In this document: positions 1 to 9,586 of the stretch, one piece after another
Layout of the letters: each line of letters opens with the position of its first letter
How positions within the stretch are numbered: the first letter of the stretch is position 1
NCBI GenBank assembly: GCA_003427395.1
Contig: BFEA01000187.1
Location: forward strand, 907,318-927,334
Direction: 5' to 3'
DNA length: 20,017 nucleotides
Origin: Chara braunii
Lineage: Eukaryota; Streptophyta; Charophyceae; Charales; Characeae
Notes under the pieces: model-generated
Seen by the model: only the letters and a program-made list of their open reading frames with translations
What the model was told of the DNA's origin: nothing
The model's database searches: none
Translations under genes and position numbers: made by a program

Positions 1-267
1 CATGTTCTGGGCTGGCGCTGTCTTCCTGTGTGAAGCGCCAGACCCATTCACACTATGAAACGATGATGATGATGTATGTTCAGGGCTGCATTACAACATT
101 GATTGTTCGGATCACTGGTATCTAAGTCTTCCGCTGTGCTATCTTATACCTTGTATGGAAAGGTCGGTTCTTGTTCTGGTCTGCACCTATACGGTATGCA
201 ACAGCTATGGACCGTGGTGGTCCATGGAAAACAGAGAAGGTGATGCTCCTTGCCAAACTGGATGGGT

Positions 268-270
<3 letters not shown>
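1..270. other. Non-coding, no gene seen
   Basis: No coding signal or RNA gene is supportable here. The stretch holds a short GAT run (62-75) and leads into the (AG)n microsatellite. Reading frames across this interval depend on the dinucleotide repeat and have no recognisable protein. Confidence 0.6.

Positions 271-321
<51 letters not shown>
271..321. repeat. (AG)n microsatellite
   Basis: About 25 uninterrupted AG dinucleotides. Translated, it gives alternating Arg-Glu or Ser-Leu runs, which explains the long spurious reading frames on both strands. Two other long AG/TC tracts occur in the window (10392-10441 and 19927-19986). Confidence 0.98.
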
Positions 322-324
<3 letters not shown>

Positions 325-760
325 CTTTGAGATATGGAGGAGACAAAGGGACTTGTGACAGGAGAGACACAATAAAGGCGGCATCGACAGCACCATGGAC
401 CTCGATGGAACGCAGGGACGAGTACCATGGGCCTCGATGGGATTGCAGGGAGGTTGACTTGGGTGGGACCACAGGGCTCAGGTGTTGACATCACCATTTC
501 GGTGTCCTGCTTTTCCAGCACAGCTACAGCCTCGTGGACCAACATTTGAACCAATTGATGGATATCATCCTCGCATGCAAAAAACAAAAAAAAAGACCAG
601 CACCACAATAGCACGCAAGACCTGATTTAAACCACCAGTGCCTCCCAAGGCTCTTTTTCCTGATGCAGATTTTCTGCCGATCGCGGATTAAAAAAAAGGG
701 GCCGGCGGGAGCATTTCTTTTTTCTTTTTTTTTTGGGTGCCTGGCTGTTACATACTGCAT
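322..760. repeat. Non-coding; 32-bp imperfect tandem pair
   Basis: There is no gene. A short imperfect direct repeat, with units starting at 392 and 424 and the shared core ACCATGG-CCTCGATGG, has a period of 32 bp. The rest is unremarkable apart from A-runs and T-runs at 580-594, 689-697 and 716-734. Confidence 0.5.
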
Positions 761-1030
761 TCCACACGGGCCCTTTCAGGCCCGACAACTAGGCTGAGGG
801 GTTCCGAGGGCCTGGACGCGATAGTCCAGGCCAGGCTGGCCCAAAGGCCGGACCTTTTTAGGCCGGCCCTTTGGCCTTGCGCAACCGGTTCCAGACCAGG
901 CCCTGCAGCCGCAGTCCCTGGGCGGGAAATGGCCAAACGTTTTCGTTTGGACCAGGCCGCCTTTTAGGCAGCCTGTTTTCCCGAACACCGGTCCGGCCTG
1001 AACCACAGATCGGACGATAGATCCGGCGGT
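761..1030. repeat. GC-rich hairpin cluster
   Basis: A GC-rich block packed with short inverted repeats. 809-832 forms a 9-bp perfect stem (GGCCTGGAC / GTCCAGGCC) with a 6-nt loop. 838-876 forms an imperfect stem built of GGCC and AAAGG/CCTTT blocks. 933-950 forms a 7-bp stem (CCAAACG / CGTTTGG) with a TTTT loop. The motif GGCC recurs throughout. This could be a small structured mobile element or a structured non-coding segment. No boundary repeats or target duplication could be fixed, and no protein is visible. Confidence 0.5.
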
Positions 1031-1075
1031 TCAGATCGGAGGCCACCGTTCAGCATCTTTCAGTCTAGATACAGC

Positions 1076-1106
1076 TATAATGACCGTACATTGTATTCGG
1101 GGGAAG
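1076..1106 (+). repeat. Half copy of the palindromic repeat found at 15040-15144
   Basis: The 31-bp segment around TGACCGTACATTGTATTCGG matches the right arm at 15114-15144, and matches the left arm at 15040-15072 when reversed. Similarity continues a few bases upstream (ATACAGCTATA in both). This is a dispersed repeat of unknown type, and only one arm is seen here. Confidence 0.65.
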
Positions 1107-1306
1107 AAGGTAGCTGGGAAAAGTACTGGTGCTCTGAGCTTGTCCAGTCACGCTGACATCTCCTCAGGAGTCTATCGCACTCCAAACCTTCAAACCCATC
1201 CTTTTTTTATCTTCTTTTTTTTTGGTTTAAATAACCGCCCGCTTTAACAGATGCGAGTGGTGGTAAGAGCATGCAATCCTACCCCTGTCTTGCAGGGGGC
1301 TCTGTT

Positions 1307-1369
1307 CTATTGGTGGGGGGCTACACCTGTTGGAAAGGGGGTCCAGCGTGCCCTGAGATACATTGTTGG
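1307..1369 (-). repeat. Dispersed GGGCCCAGCGT-family repeat, degenerate copy
   Basis: CTATTGGTGGGG, followed by ACACCTGTTGGAAA, then GGGTCCAGCGTGCCC, matches in order the segment at 14295-14342. It also matches the reverse complement of the segments at 2520-2570 and 19310-19360. A T-rich tract lies upstream (1201-1224), as at the other copies. The sequence GAGATACATTGTTG at its right edge recurs at 2598-2611 beside another copy. Confidence 0.7.
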
Positions 1370-2000
1370 CGCCGGGGTTTTGACCCTGTAACCTGTTTGG
1401 GGGCTCGCCGCTCAGGGAATTGTCGAGGGAGGAAGGCAGTTCCTGTCCGTCAGAGCTAGGTTGATCGGTACTGGGGAGGGTTGTGGTGCCCTCTTACCCT
1501 AGCAGAAGGGGGTATGAGATCAAGTGAGTTCTAGTACGAGGACTGAAAGCCTGCACCGACGCCCCATCTGTTGGAAGGGGGAATCTAGGATAGTAGGCAG
1601 ATTTAGTCTTGCCCCCCCCGTCCTTGTATTTTCTACAGTTTTTCGAATGTCCCAAAAAGAGTTGGGTGCTTAGTGGTCCTAGGAATGTTTTTTAGGACTC
1701 TGGGATCCCTACTAACTCTTCTTAGGAGGCTTCAATGCTGTTATAGTCACTGATCTGCGGTTGTTCGATGCCAGAACGACGCTGACCGGTGCTGGGGTGT
1801 TGCCCTGTAACCTGCGATGCAGGAGCGTGAGGTCTGGCTTGGGGTGGGCTTTCCACGGGACAACCAAGGGTTGCTGCCGGGACGACGCTGGTCGGAGCTG
1901 GGGTGAGTCGCGCTGCCCTGTAACCGAGCAGAAAGTGGGGGTGTGAGACCTAGAAGAGATCGGCAGGGAGTACGACAGTTTTGGAGAACGTTGGAAGGGT
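1370..2000. repeat. Diverged internal repeats, non-coding
   Basis: No gene is supported. Several weakly similar segments carry the core CCCTGTAACC (near 1384, 1804 and 1915) or its variant CCCTCTTACCC (1491). They are followed by GCAG-A-GGGGGT-TGAGA in two of the four. The arrangement looks like an old, badly decayed tandem array of about 100-bp units, but spacing is irregular. No RNA family is recognised. Confidence 0.4.
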
Positions 2001-2463
2001 TTGGGTGGGATTTCGGGTTTTTGGAATAATCGTAGGACCTCTGTGGCCTATTCTCATGCTTCTGGAACGACGGTAAGAGTTCTTGGGTATTTCAAAAAGA
2101 AGATAAGGTGAGTGGGAGAGGATGGTGGGTTACCACACGTTCTACCAGTGAGGGGGCTAGCTGGCAGGATGGGAGTATGGCATAGCAGCAGCAGAGATGG
2201 TGGCTCTGCTGCAGTCAGTCTTGCCGGAGTGAGGTATAGTGGATTGATGGTTTTTTTTCTGAGTCGTTTCTGAATTTCGCTTAATCATAAAGATCTTCCT
2301 AGACATGTCTGAAGCAGCTCCAATTTTTTCGAGCCAAAGCCGGGTAATGGCCCCGGTATCTCCATTTCCAAAATTCCATCCTTAGGCCAATTAGATTTTT
2401 CTAGTAGTTCCTTGTCTCATTTTCATGAATTTTCTGTTGAAGTTTTCTGAGCGTACTCGTTAT
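2001..2463. other. Non-coding, no feature seen
   Basis: No open frame with recognisable protein, no repeat shared with the rest of the window and no RNA gene could be identified in this stretch. Confidence 0.5.
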
Positions 2464-2664
2464 GGGACGCTGGGCCCGGTTCCCAGTTTGTGCCAATTTG
2501 TGAGGATATGGTTGTATCTATGGGACGCTGGACCCGGTTTCCAGCAGGTGCTGCTCCCCACCAATAGATGGAGTTTTTTTCCAAAAAAAAAAAAAAAGAG
2601 ATACATTGTTGAGTTGGTATAACTTGGTAAAACAGCAGGTGCTGGGAACCGGGCCCAGCGTCTC
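2464..2664 (+). mobile_element. 201-bp element with 20-bp perfect inverted ends (MITE-like)
   Basis: The arms at 2467-2486 (ACGCTGGGCCCGGTTCCCAG) and 2642-2661 are exact reverse complements. A second GGGACGCTGGACCCGG block lies inside (2522-2537). It is followed by the conserved CCCACCAATAGATGG and a run of 15 A at 2583-2597. Related but incomplete copies are at 1307-1369, 14291-14403 and 19310-19383. It encodes no protein. It could be a MITE; the A-run beside the conserved block also fits a SINE-like or foldback element. The target duplication is not clear. Confidence 0.7.
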
Positions 2665-2754
2665 TCATGAACTTAGGTAATGGCACCGATGCTGCTAACG
2701 TTCGGGAAATGGCTGAGTGCCTTTCCGCTTCTCACTGTGAGGTTCCTTGGCCTG

Positions 2755-2818
2755 GATTTTTTTTATTGATTTTTTTAATTGATTTTTTTAATTGATTTTT
2801 TTAATTGATTTTTTTAAT
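2755..2818. repeat. 13-bp tandem repeat, ATTGATTTTTTTA unit
   Basis: About five consecutive near-perfect units of TTGATTTTTTTAA, extremely AT-rich on one strand (T-rich plus strand). There is no coding potential. Confidence 0.9.
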
Positions 2819-2908
2819 GGTGTTCTGGGGCCATTGATTACCAGGATTAAGGACCAGAAGCACAAGATCTGGGAAAGTGGGACCTTGCTGAAAATACCCA
2901 GGCACTTT

Positions 2909-3024
2909 CGCTGGGCCCTCACCGACCGGGTAGTTCCCAGCGGACCTGCGTTGGGCCCTCACCCACCGGGTAGTCCCTGGAGACCTGCGTTGGGCCCTTA
3001 CCGTCTGGGTAATTAGTTACCTGG
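2909..3024. repeat. Three-unit 39-40-bp tandem repeat
   Basis: The units start at 2909, 2949 and 2988. They share CGYTGGGCCCTYACC, then GGGTAGT or GGGTAAT, then ACCTG. Divergence rises toward the third unit. Confidence 0.85.
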
Positions 3025-3580
3025 AAGCATCATTGGGGGGGCGTAGAATTAACCGGGGGTGGGCTTCACGCAGCGGCCAGCCTGAAGTTGCTGCTCGGCC
3101 TGGTAAGGCACATTGAGGCCTGGAACCTGAAGCCTCACACCACAATAAAAACCCTTGTATTACACTTGGCTACTTTATCGCTTTTATAAGTTTTATTTAT
3201 TTATTTCTTTTTTCCCTCTTTTTTTTTCCCCTTAATTTCCCTTTTGTTTCCTCTCCTCTAATTTGTTTCAGTTCACTCATACGTGATTCATTCAATGATT
3301 AGATAGGATCCTTTCTTTCTTTTTTTTTCTTCTTCCTTTTTTTTTTCTTTTTTTTTAAAAGAGTTGCTTGCTTATATAGGATTCTAGAGTTGCTGTTTTT
3401 TTTTTAAGGAGTTGTTGGTTTGGTTGTACCTGACGGGGATTCTTCAAAGTCACGCAAAGTGTAGGCGCTTATTTTTGCTGCATGGTCTGCAAAATGAGAC
3501 TTATTATGCACACAGACTCAGCAGCAGATATATTCAAAACAGAGCGCTTGATTTGCCAGTTCCTAAAAGCACACAGCTTT
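3025..3580. other. T-rich non-coding stretch
   Basis: No gene. The interval from about 3185 to 3410 is dominated by T and CT runs, and it leads directly into the left end of the large transposon at 3581. The last three bases (3578-3580, TTT) are the left target-site duplication of that element. Confidence 0.6.
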
Positions 3581-3605
3581 GGGGCTCCTTAGACACTCCT
3601 CGGGG
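3581..3605 (+). repeat. Left terminal inverted repeat of element 1
   Basis: Begins GGGGCTCCTTAGACACTCCT and pairs with 13371-13395 with one mismatch at position 8. The same end occurs on element 2 at 15662. Confidence 0.9.
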
Positions 3606-4163
3606 TGTCCTCGGGGCCCGAGGAGTTTTCCTTTAGGTCGCTTGAGGATTTTCCGGCCTTCGTTGCACTCGTCCTCGGGACGATCTCCCGAGGACCCTCC
3701 GAGGACGGGCCGCGGGGATGTCCATGATCTGATGTCCGGGTGGTCGGGCGTGGTCTGCCTCCAGGCGGCGGGATAATTCAAATTTCGGTGCCGGGGTCGG
3801 AAAAAAAGAAAACGCGCACGCGGGCCTCCCGTTTCGAAATCTGAATTTTGAAAGAGGCTGGCACGGCGTAGGAGTACCGGGTGGGGGCTGCGGCGGGTGG
3901 TGGACAACGTCATCCTGGAAGAACATCCTTGGACAGTGTGGTGGCGGGGTCGGCACATGGACAACCGTTCGGCCATCAGCGTTAAGACGGGAACAGTGAA
4001 GAAGACGTCATCACGGTTGTCGTCCTGACTGCACGCGGATAAGCAGATAGCGTCCTGCGAGCTCTCACGGCATCCTTCGTCGCACCATCCCCGTGGTCGT
4101 CACGCATCGCGTTTCGGTCGTGTGTTGGCGTGTCGCCGAAGTCTGTTGCCCGAGGTGAAGGCG
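3606..4163. other. Left subterminal region of element 1 with CCTCGGG hairpins
   Basis: This non-coding leader sits between the terminal repeat and the transposase start. 3609-3623 is a near-palindrome (CCTCGGG-G-CCCGAGG). 3671-3695 is a hairpin with two perfect 10-bp arms (GTCCTCGGGA / TCCCGAGGAC) around a 5-nt loop. CCTCGGG and CGAGGA words recur here and again at the right end. In this superfamily, subterminal motifs are candidate binding sites for the transposase or its Myb-like partner; that role is inferred here. The transposase promoter should lie in this stretch, but no clear TATA box is visible. Confidence 0.65.
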
Positions 4164-5537
4164 ATGTCTTATGCACCCTGTGTGGCGATGGGGAATGTCG
4201 GCGAAGACGAGCGTTCGAAGCTGTCGACGGCGGAAAGGACAGAGGTTGCCGCGGTCGTAGCCGTTGTGCTGCTGCGCTGCCAGATGGAAAGCATTGCGGG
4301 AAGAATGAACGCGCAGCTTTGCGCACAGAGGAGGAAGGCGACACGGTCGTTGGCGGCGGAAGGGCTGGACACCGCTGCCATCTGCGACGTCGTCTTCCAG
4401 GTGTGCTGCGCCATGGGTTCTGGCATTCTGCCTAGAGCCACGCCCAGGTGGGGGATGAAAAGGAGGACGGGGGGGACGGGGGAGGATATGCGCCCTGCCG
4501 ACGACGCCACGGAAGACTACTTCCGCGAGAAGCTACGTATGTCGCCACGTGTCTTCCGTGAGATTGCGGAAAGTCTGTTGCCTTTTCTGCAGCGCCATGT
4601 GAGTTTCTACAGGGGACCGTTGCAACCAGACCACATCGTTGCGTACGCATTGTACAGATGGGCGTCCAGGGAGACGTACAAGAGCAGCATGTGCAGCTTC
4701 GGCATTGGTAGAGCTTCGGGTTTGGTGGTCGTGCGGGACGTCACTGCGGCGTTGCTGACAGTGTACCAGAAGAAGGTATCATGACCAACAGGGGTGCGGA
4801 AGGTGTTCATTCTGCGTGCTTTCGCTGACAAGGGGTTCCCCAACTGCCACGGTTGTATCAACTGCACACATATCTACATCGACAAGTTGGCGAACACACC
4901 TGGTGAAGACTACTTCGACAGGAAACGACGTTTCTTAGTCGTCGCGCAGGTCGTCGTCGATCTCGACTTACGTGTGCTGGACGTTTTCATTGGATATCCG
5001 GGAAGCTGTCACGACGTCAGGGTCATTCACCTGTCCAGTCTATGGGCGAGCGCAGAGGCCGTGGAGATGTTCACGAGGCCGCCTGTGATGCTCCCCTTCC
5101 AAGTGCAGACGGGTGGCTATCTGTTGGGCAACAATGGATACCCGCCATCGGAATGGATAGTCGTTCCCTATGGCAGCACCGCTCAGCACTCATCCGAGTT
5201 GCGGTTCGACATCAAATAGAAGACCGCCAGGGGGGCAGCGGAGAGGGCTTTCGGGAGGCTGAAGGGCATGTGGAGGTTGTTCATGTTGTCACATAAGACG
5301 AATATGGAGACGTTGCCGCAGCAGTTTGTCACTGTGTGCATTTTGCAGAACATTCTCATCGATGTCGGCATCCCCTTCGATGACAATTTGCTTCGGGAGG
5401 TGGACGCGAACGGAGTTCGGCGTCGCGTGGATCTGGGGATCCAACACCCCCTGGGGCCGTCCGTGTGCATGGACAGTTCGACGGCTGATGCGTTGATTCT
5501 AAGGGATGTGTTGGCGGAGCGGATGAGTGCTCGTTGA
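4164..5537 (+). pseudogene. PIF/Harbinger DDE transposase, inactivated (about 457 codons)
   Basis: The encoded enzyme would cut and rejoin transposon DNA in the nucleus. It belongs to the HARBI1-like DDE_Tnp_4 family. Recognisable blocks in order are ATEDYFREKLRMSPRVFREI, then GFPNCHGCINCTHIYIDK, then IGYPGSCHDVRVIHLSSLW, then GGYLLGNNGYPPSEWIVVPY and GAAERAFGRLKGMWRL. It stays in one frame throughout but is broken by TGA at 4782-4784 and TAG at 5217-5219. The family motif GCID-THI reads GCIN here (codon 4860-4862), and the usual GD-GYP reads GNNGYP (codon 5130-5132). Both catalytic aspartates therefore appear as Asn, while the glutamate (5241-5243) remains. I chose the ATG at 4164; 4188 is possible. 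Length fits the family. It is followed by TGA TAA. Confidence 0.9.
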
Positions 5538-5980
5538 TAATGGCCGGCGGAAGATGTCCACGTCACGCTTGTAACACAAGTGGAGGACGCGAGTTTTGAG
5601 AGAGGGAGAGCGGGCATTGGAGAGGATTCGCGTTCCGAGCGTTTTGTGGAGGTTTCAGTGTGTTGTCACGTAGCGTATCGGATGGAGTTTATGGTTCCCC
5701 TATATTACGTATGAATTTGCAGATGATGAGTCAGTAGTTCTTCGTGTGTTGCTTATCGATGTAGAGGTCTGTGGTGGTAAAGAAGCAGTCCCTACAAATC
5801 GGGTGAGGGTGTTGACATGTGGCAGTCGATCTTCGGGCGTAGTTGTCTGTTGCAGTTCTTACAATAGGGTTGATAGTGTTTCGTATACACATGCATGCGT
5901 TGGGTTTTTTTTCCCCCCACGGGTCCTTTTTTTTAAACGGGCTTCAAGCCCGGTTGTCGTGTGTTCATAGTACCTTTGGA
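5538..5980. other. Non-coding interval downstream of the transposase
   Basis: No gene is recognised. It contains homopolymer runs (T and C near 5907-5935) and the repeated word CATGCATGCG. It leads into a diverged tandem duplication. Confidence 0.5.
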
Positions 5981-5984
5981 ATGG

Positions 5985-6660
5985 AATTCGTTAGGTTGTT
6001 CCCGACACTGGATTGTCGTCTTCTTCGCGTCTACGCCTGTGTGATCGGTGCGCCTGTGTTTGGCTTTGTTCCGACGGTGTGCATGCAATCAGTCTGTAAA
6101 CATATTGTTATTCAATCATCACAAACATCTCTTCTGCCCTCCTATGCAATGTTTCGCTCCACGCTACGAACTCACACCATCGCATACAAAAACTATGACA
6201 ATGAAAGCATGCACGATGAACATGCTGTTTTCCACAGCAATGGCATGAAAGGTCGTCTTTCAGTACAGGAAATGAACATGTCTTCTGAGGCAGTGGAGTG
6301 TCTTCTTCTTCGCGTCGACGTGGCATGGAGTGCGGGGGACAGTCTGTGTGTCTGATTGGTGCGTCGATGTTTCGTTTTCTTTTGATGTCGTGCATGCAAC
6401 CATTTTGACGACTTGTTGTTAATCAATCACGAACCACCCATTCCACCATTCGTATGCAAATCTTTCAGTTGATGCGTGAAACGCATAACAGCCCGAAAAC
6501 AAACAACGAAAACGAAGTCATGGGCGATGAAAAAGCGTTGTTCCACGCCCATAACACAAAAAGCTCGTCTATGAATATGCGAATTGCAAAACAACACACC
6601 AAGGACGCATCACACCCGTGTCATAACACATCGACGATGTTACATATAAAGGTAATCGTC
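5985..6660 (+). repeat. Diverged tandem duplication, about 300-bp unit
   Basis: Successive landmarks recur in the same order at an offset of 285-312 bp. TTCTTCGCGTC occurs near 6021 and 6306. GTGCATGCAA occurs at 6079 and 6390. GTTATTCAATCA corresponds to GTTAATCAATCA. TATGCAA followed by TTTC occurs near 6144 and 6453. TTCCAC occurs near 6229 and 6541. The second unit carries an insertion of about 26 bp. No protein is supported in either unit. Confidence 0.65.
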
Positions 6661-7577
6661 GGTCCACCAGCGATCACCTCGTCCGTTGCTTAAACAATTA
6701 AAATTCAACAACAAGAACGGGAAGGCATGCATGAGAACCGGCTTGGCACGTCGCCAGCGAACGCCACCCATCAACTGCACACCCGGAGAGGTCGACCAGA
6801 CGTGGTCGTCATCGGCAGCACCCACTATAGTTCTCGTCTGCAACCCTGGCAACCAGCCGCCACAACCCCCTCCCCCCCCCCTCCCCTCCTCTCCCCCCCC
6901 ACTACAAAACCATCGCCTCACCGGACAATCAACCATGGCGCAGTACAGAAGGAGGACATGAGAAGCACAACCATCGCCATGGAGATGATGATCCACAGGC
7001 TATCACCATCAGCTCGCCCCACACAATCTCGCACCCCCCGCCCATCGAGACGACGATCCACAACCTGTCTGCCCTATGACGTCGCCAGCGCGATTATGGT
7101 CCATAAGCTACCTACCCCCGCCGCGCTCTAGGCTCCCACTGAGGGGAGACGATGATCCATGAGCCACCTGCGCAAGCTACCCCCTAACCCCCACCCCACC
7201 TCCCCCATCGTAGGCCTCCGCAACCGAACATATGCGATTCTTAAGGGAGTGGCCCATCACCGACCAACCACTCCCCCCACATAGATGGTCGTCTGTGTCG
7301 AGACTACCTACAAGACCGCCGCCATTGTTTCCCACCATCCTTTCCTTGTCGTCGTCTCACCACGTGTCCTCCGAATCAATCTCCGTCCGCACCTTCATCC
7401 AACTTCGCCGCGTCTTCTTCTTCGTCTTTCGGGGGTCCAGTCCCCAACTAGTTCAGGCGTCTCGCGTGCATAGGCGACCGTAAAGTGGCATCATGTTGGA
7501 AGGAGACGTCGCATGATGCCCAATCGGGGATGTACGGAGGAGGGTCCACCAAAGTCATGGCGGGCTTCCCCATTCAC
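6661..7577. repeat. C-rich non-coding stretch with repeated GAYGATCCA units
   Basis: No gene is recognised. A polypyrimidine tract lies at 6867-6900. GATGATCCACAGGCTATC (6985), GACGATCCACAACCTGTC (7051), TATGGTCCATAAGCTACC (7096) and GATGATCCATGAGCCACC (7151) look like four diverged copies of one unit, spaced about 45-65 bp apart. The open frames across it are Pro/Ser/Thr-rich by composition and look spurious. Confidence 0.5.
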
Positions 7578-9016
7578 TCAGTGACGACGGTGGCTGCTTG
7601 AATGATGTGACGGTGTGCGTCGAACGATCGATGCATTGACACAACGAGTGTGGGCTTGGCGATGAGCGACGAACAGGGAGGCGTCGAAGTGGGCACGAAG
7701 ATCATCCCTGATCATTTGCATAAGCCACATCGCAGCTGCGAGCAGAAGCCTCATGCAATCGGCGACGTTCTTTAGCATGTCATACGAGATTCGCCCTTCG
7801 TCCATAGACTCAGCCAAACTGACCGTGCTTGTGAAAGCTCCGACCAGTTGTTCCACGCTTGCCTCTTGATAGGACGCTAGCTTGTCGTCCTCGTGTTTTT
7901 CCTCTATGTTGGCGCCGACGAACCACAAGGGGAGTTTCATGTCCAATTCGAGCGTGTTGTGGATAACAGCAGGGCTTACGCACGTCCGCCAGTCCTCTCC
8001 AAACCACATGGCGTGGGCGATGTTCGTGGCGGCGTGCTTCAATATGTAACCGTATGCTGCGTGGTAGCCACGCGCCCGGCTGGCGGGCTTGAAGATCCAC
8101 CCATGGATAACGCGCAAGGCGATGCTTTGCACTCTCATCGCCCTCTCTTTTGCCGCCTTCAGAGAACAATGCTCCGTCGTATGTCTGGCGCTTGTACCCC
8201 CCTGGCGATGGCAACAAGGTACAACCGCGTCTCCTGGGTCAATTGAAAGAGCCCGTGTCCCTCCGTCTCGTTCCAGAATCGAAGGTCGTCCACCCACAGC
8301 CTCGTTGCCGCCTCGATGCCCTCTTTCACATACCCTCGTCGTTGCCTATTCACCAAAGGATCGTTGTCGTCTCCATCCCCAGGGCCTTCCCCAGCCCCAG
8401 CGCCTCCACCCGCCCTCGAAGACCCTGCCACCTTGCGCCTCCATCGCGGGGGTGCGTTGTGCTGCCTGCCCGCTCCCATGTACCGCCGAACTCAAATCCC
8501 CCCCGCCGTCCTTAACGGGCTGTTGACATGGCGTCGCTGGTGTTGAAGGCCCTCGAACAGACTGCTGGCCCTCCGGGGGCGCCGTCGCACGTGTGCTCGT
8601 TACAGCCCCCGCCGCGCACACCGCCTGGTTGCCTGCGATGGCGCGCACCTCCCTCGGCGCAGCAGCGGCGTCAACGTCGATGACCACATCCTCCCTCGCG
8701 TGCGGCCCCCCACCTCGAGGTTGTTGACCAGCCTGCACTACAGCCACATCGTTGGTCTTCAAAGCAGTCTGGGTGCGAATGACCGTTTTCACGCGGCGCC
8801 CTCCTCTTCCGCCTCTTCGAGGCCGTCATCTTCTTTCGTGCTCTCGTCGTCGCTCACCCACTCGTCCCTCACGCTTTTTCCGGTACTCGAAGGACCGACC
8901 GCAACAGCCTTACGCTTTTTCGGAGCATGCCTTCCCTTCTTCTCGACGACAGGCGCATCCTTCGGAAGATCGTCCCTCCCCCTTTTCATTTGTCCACCGC
9001 TGCGAGAGTTTGTCAT
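7578..9016 (-). pseudogene. Unrecognised transposon-borne gene, about 480 codons, frame-broken
   Basis: No domain is recognised. Pieces that read as one protein lie in two alternating frames. An N-terminal basic and acidic low-complexity part starts MTNSRSGGQMKRGRDDLPKD at 9016; an alternative start is the ATG at 8989. An Ala/Gly/Gln/Pro-rich linker (8792 to about 8390) follows. A conserved-looking mixed helical part (about 8390-8160, including YVKEGIEAATRLWVDDLRFW) comes next, then a helical C-terminal part (about 8160-7578, including RVIHGWIF, IAHAMWFGEDWRTCVSPAVI and LLLAAAMWLMQMIRDDLRAH). Frame breaks fall near 8795-8830, 8380-8400 and 8160-8170. All are one-base shifts without splice-like boundaries, so I call decay rather than introns. 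It lies between transposase and Myb-like gene inside element 1. The charged N-terminus could be a nuclear signal. It may also be a captured host gene. Confidence 0.6.
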
Positions 9017-9586
9017 CGCAAACGAAGAAAGGCGCGGAGGATGCAGGCAACGATGCAAAAATCGCCGCAGAAGACACACGCGATGATGTGGTTTTCGTTG
9101 CAGACGAGTGAGCGATGGAGCCGAAATCGGTGATCCACGTGCGTCTGTTGTCGCGGAGAAGACGACCAGGCGATGTGCGGCAATGGTCCCTGTGCGCAAG
9201 CGGGCAAAAACGGCGATGGCTGCCTCCACAGATGTGTGCGCCCACCACTGTGTTTGCGGCTCTGTCTCCTTACAACCAAGATTTGGGCGACGACAACGGT
9301 TTGGAGAGCACTTGCGGTTGACGGAGAAGACGAAGGCGCGTTGCTGGATGACGATGATTGGACGTTGAAGACTCAAAAGAAGCAGTAAATGATCTGGCGA
9401 GAAGACACTGACGTAATGATCAGTTTGCGTGCGCGGGAACTAGGAGGGAAGAAAGCAAGCACACCGCGTGTGACATCGATCGGCACTTTCGGTTTCGCCC
9501 CCGCCTGTTCACCAAAGCGTAGCCCTCTCGCCTCACCTGTCTTTGTCGTCCTCCTACTCAGATTTTGTCAATGTCTGACGGAGACA

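Noticed and set aside
122-614. Open frames on both strands with long Ser-Leu or Arg-Glu runs
   Set aside because: They are kept open by the (AG)n tract, with no coherent protein on either side.
1370-2000. Possible rRNA fragment (words such as TAGTACGAGG)
   Set aside because: Only short resemblances to large-subunit rRNA; surrounding bases do not follow any rRNA helix I can place.
3563-3976. A 137-codon minus-strand frame at the left end of element 1
   Set aside because: It overlaps the terminal repeat and subterminal hairpins. Its translation reflects GC-rich repeats, and nothing comparable is seen at the matching place in element 2.
5843-6355. A 170-codon plus-strand frame after the transposase
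   Set aside because: It crosses the diverged 300-bp duplication without showing the repeat at protein level, and no family is recognised.
6643-6652. TATA-box-like CATATAAAGG
   Set aside because: No plus-strand gene follows within a plausible distance, and a single AT-rich word in 20 kb is expected by chance.
8089-8526. Plus-strand frames over the unrecognised gene
   Set aside because: They are antisense shadows of the minus-strand reading frames, rich in Pro/Ser/Arg as expected from the opposite strand.
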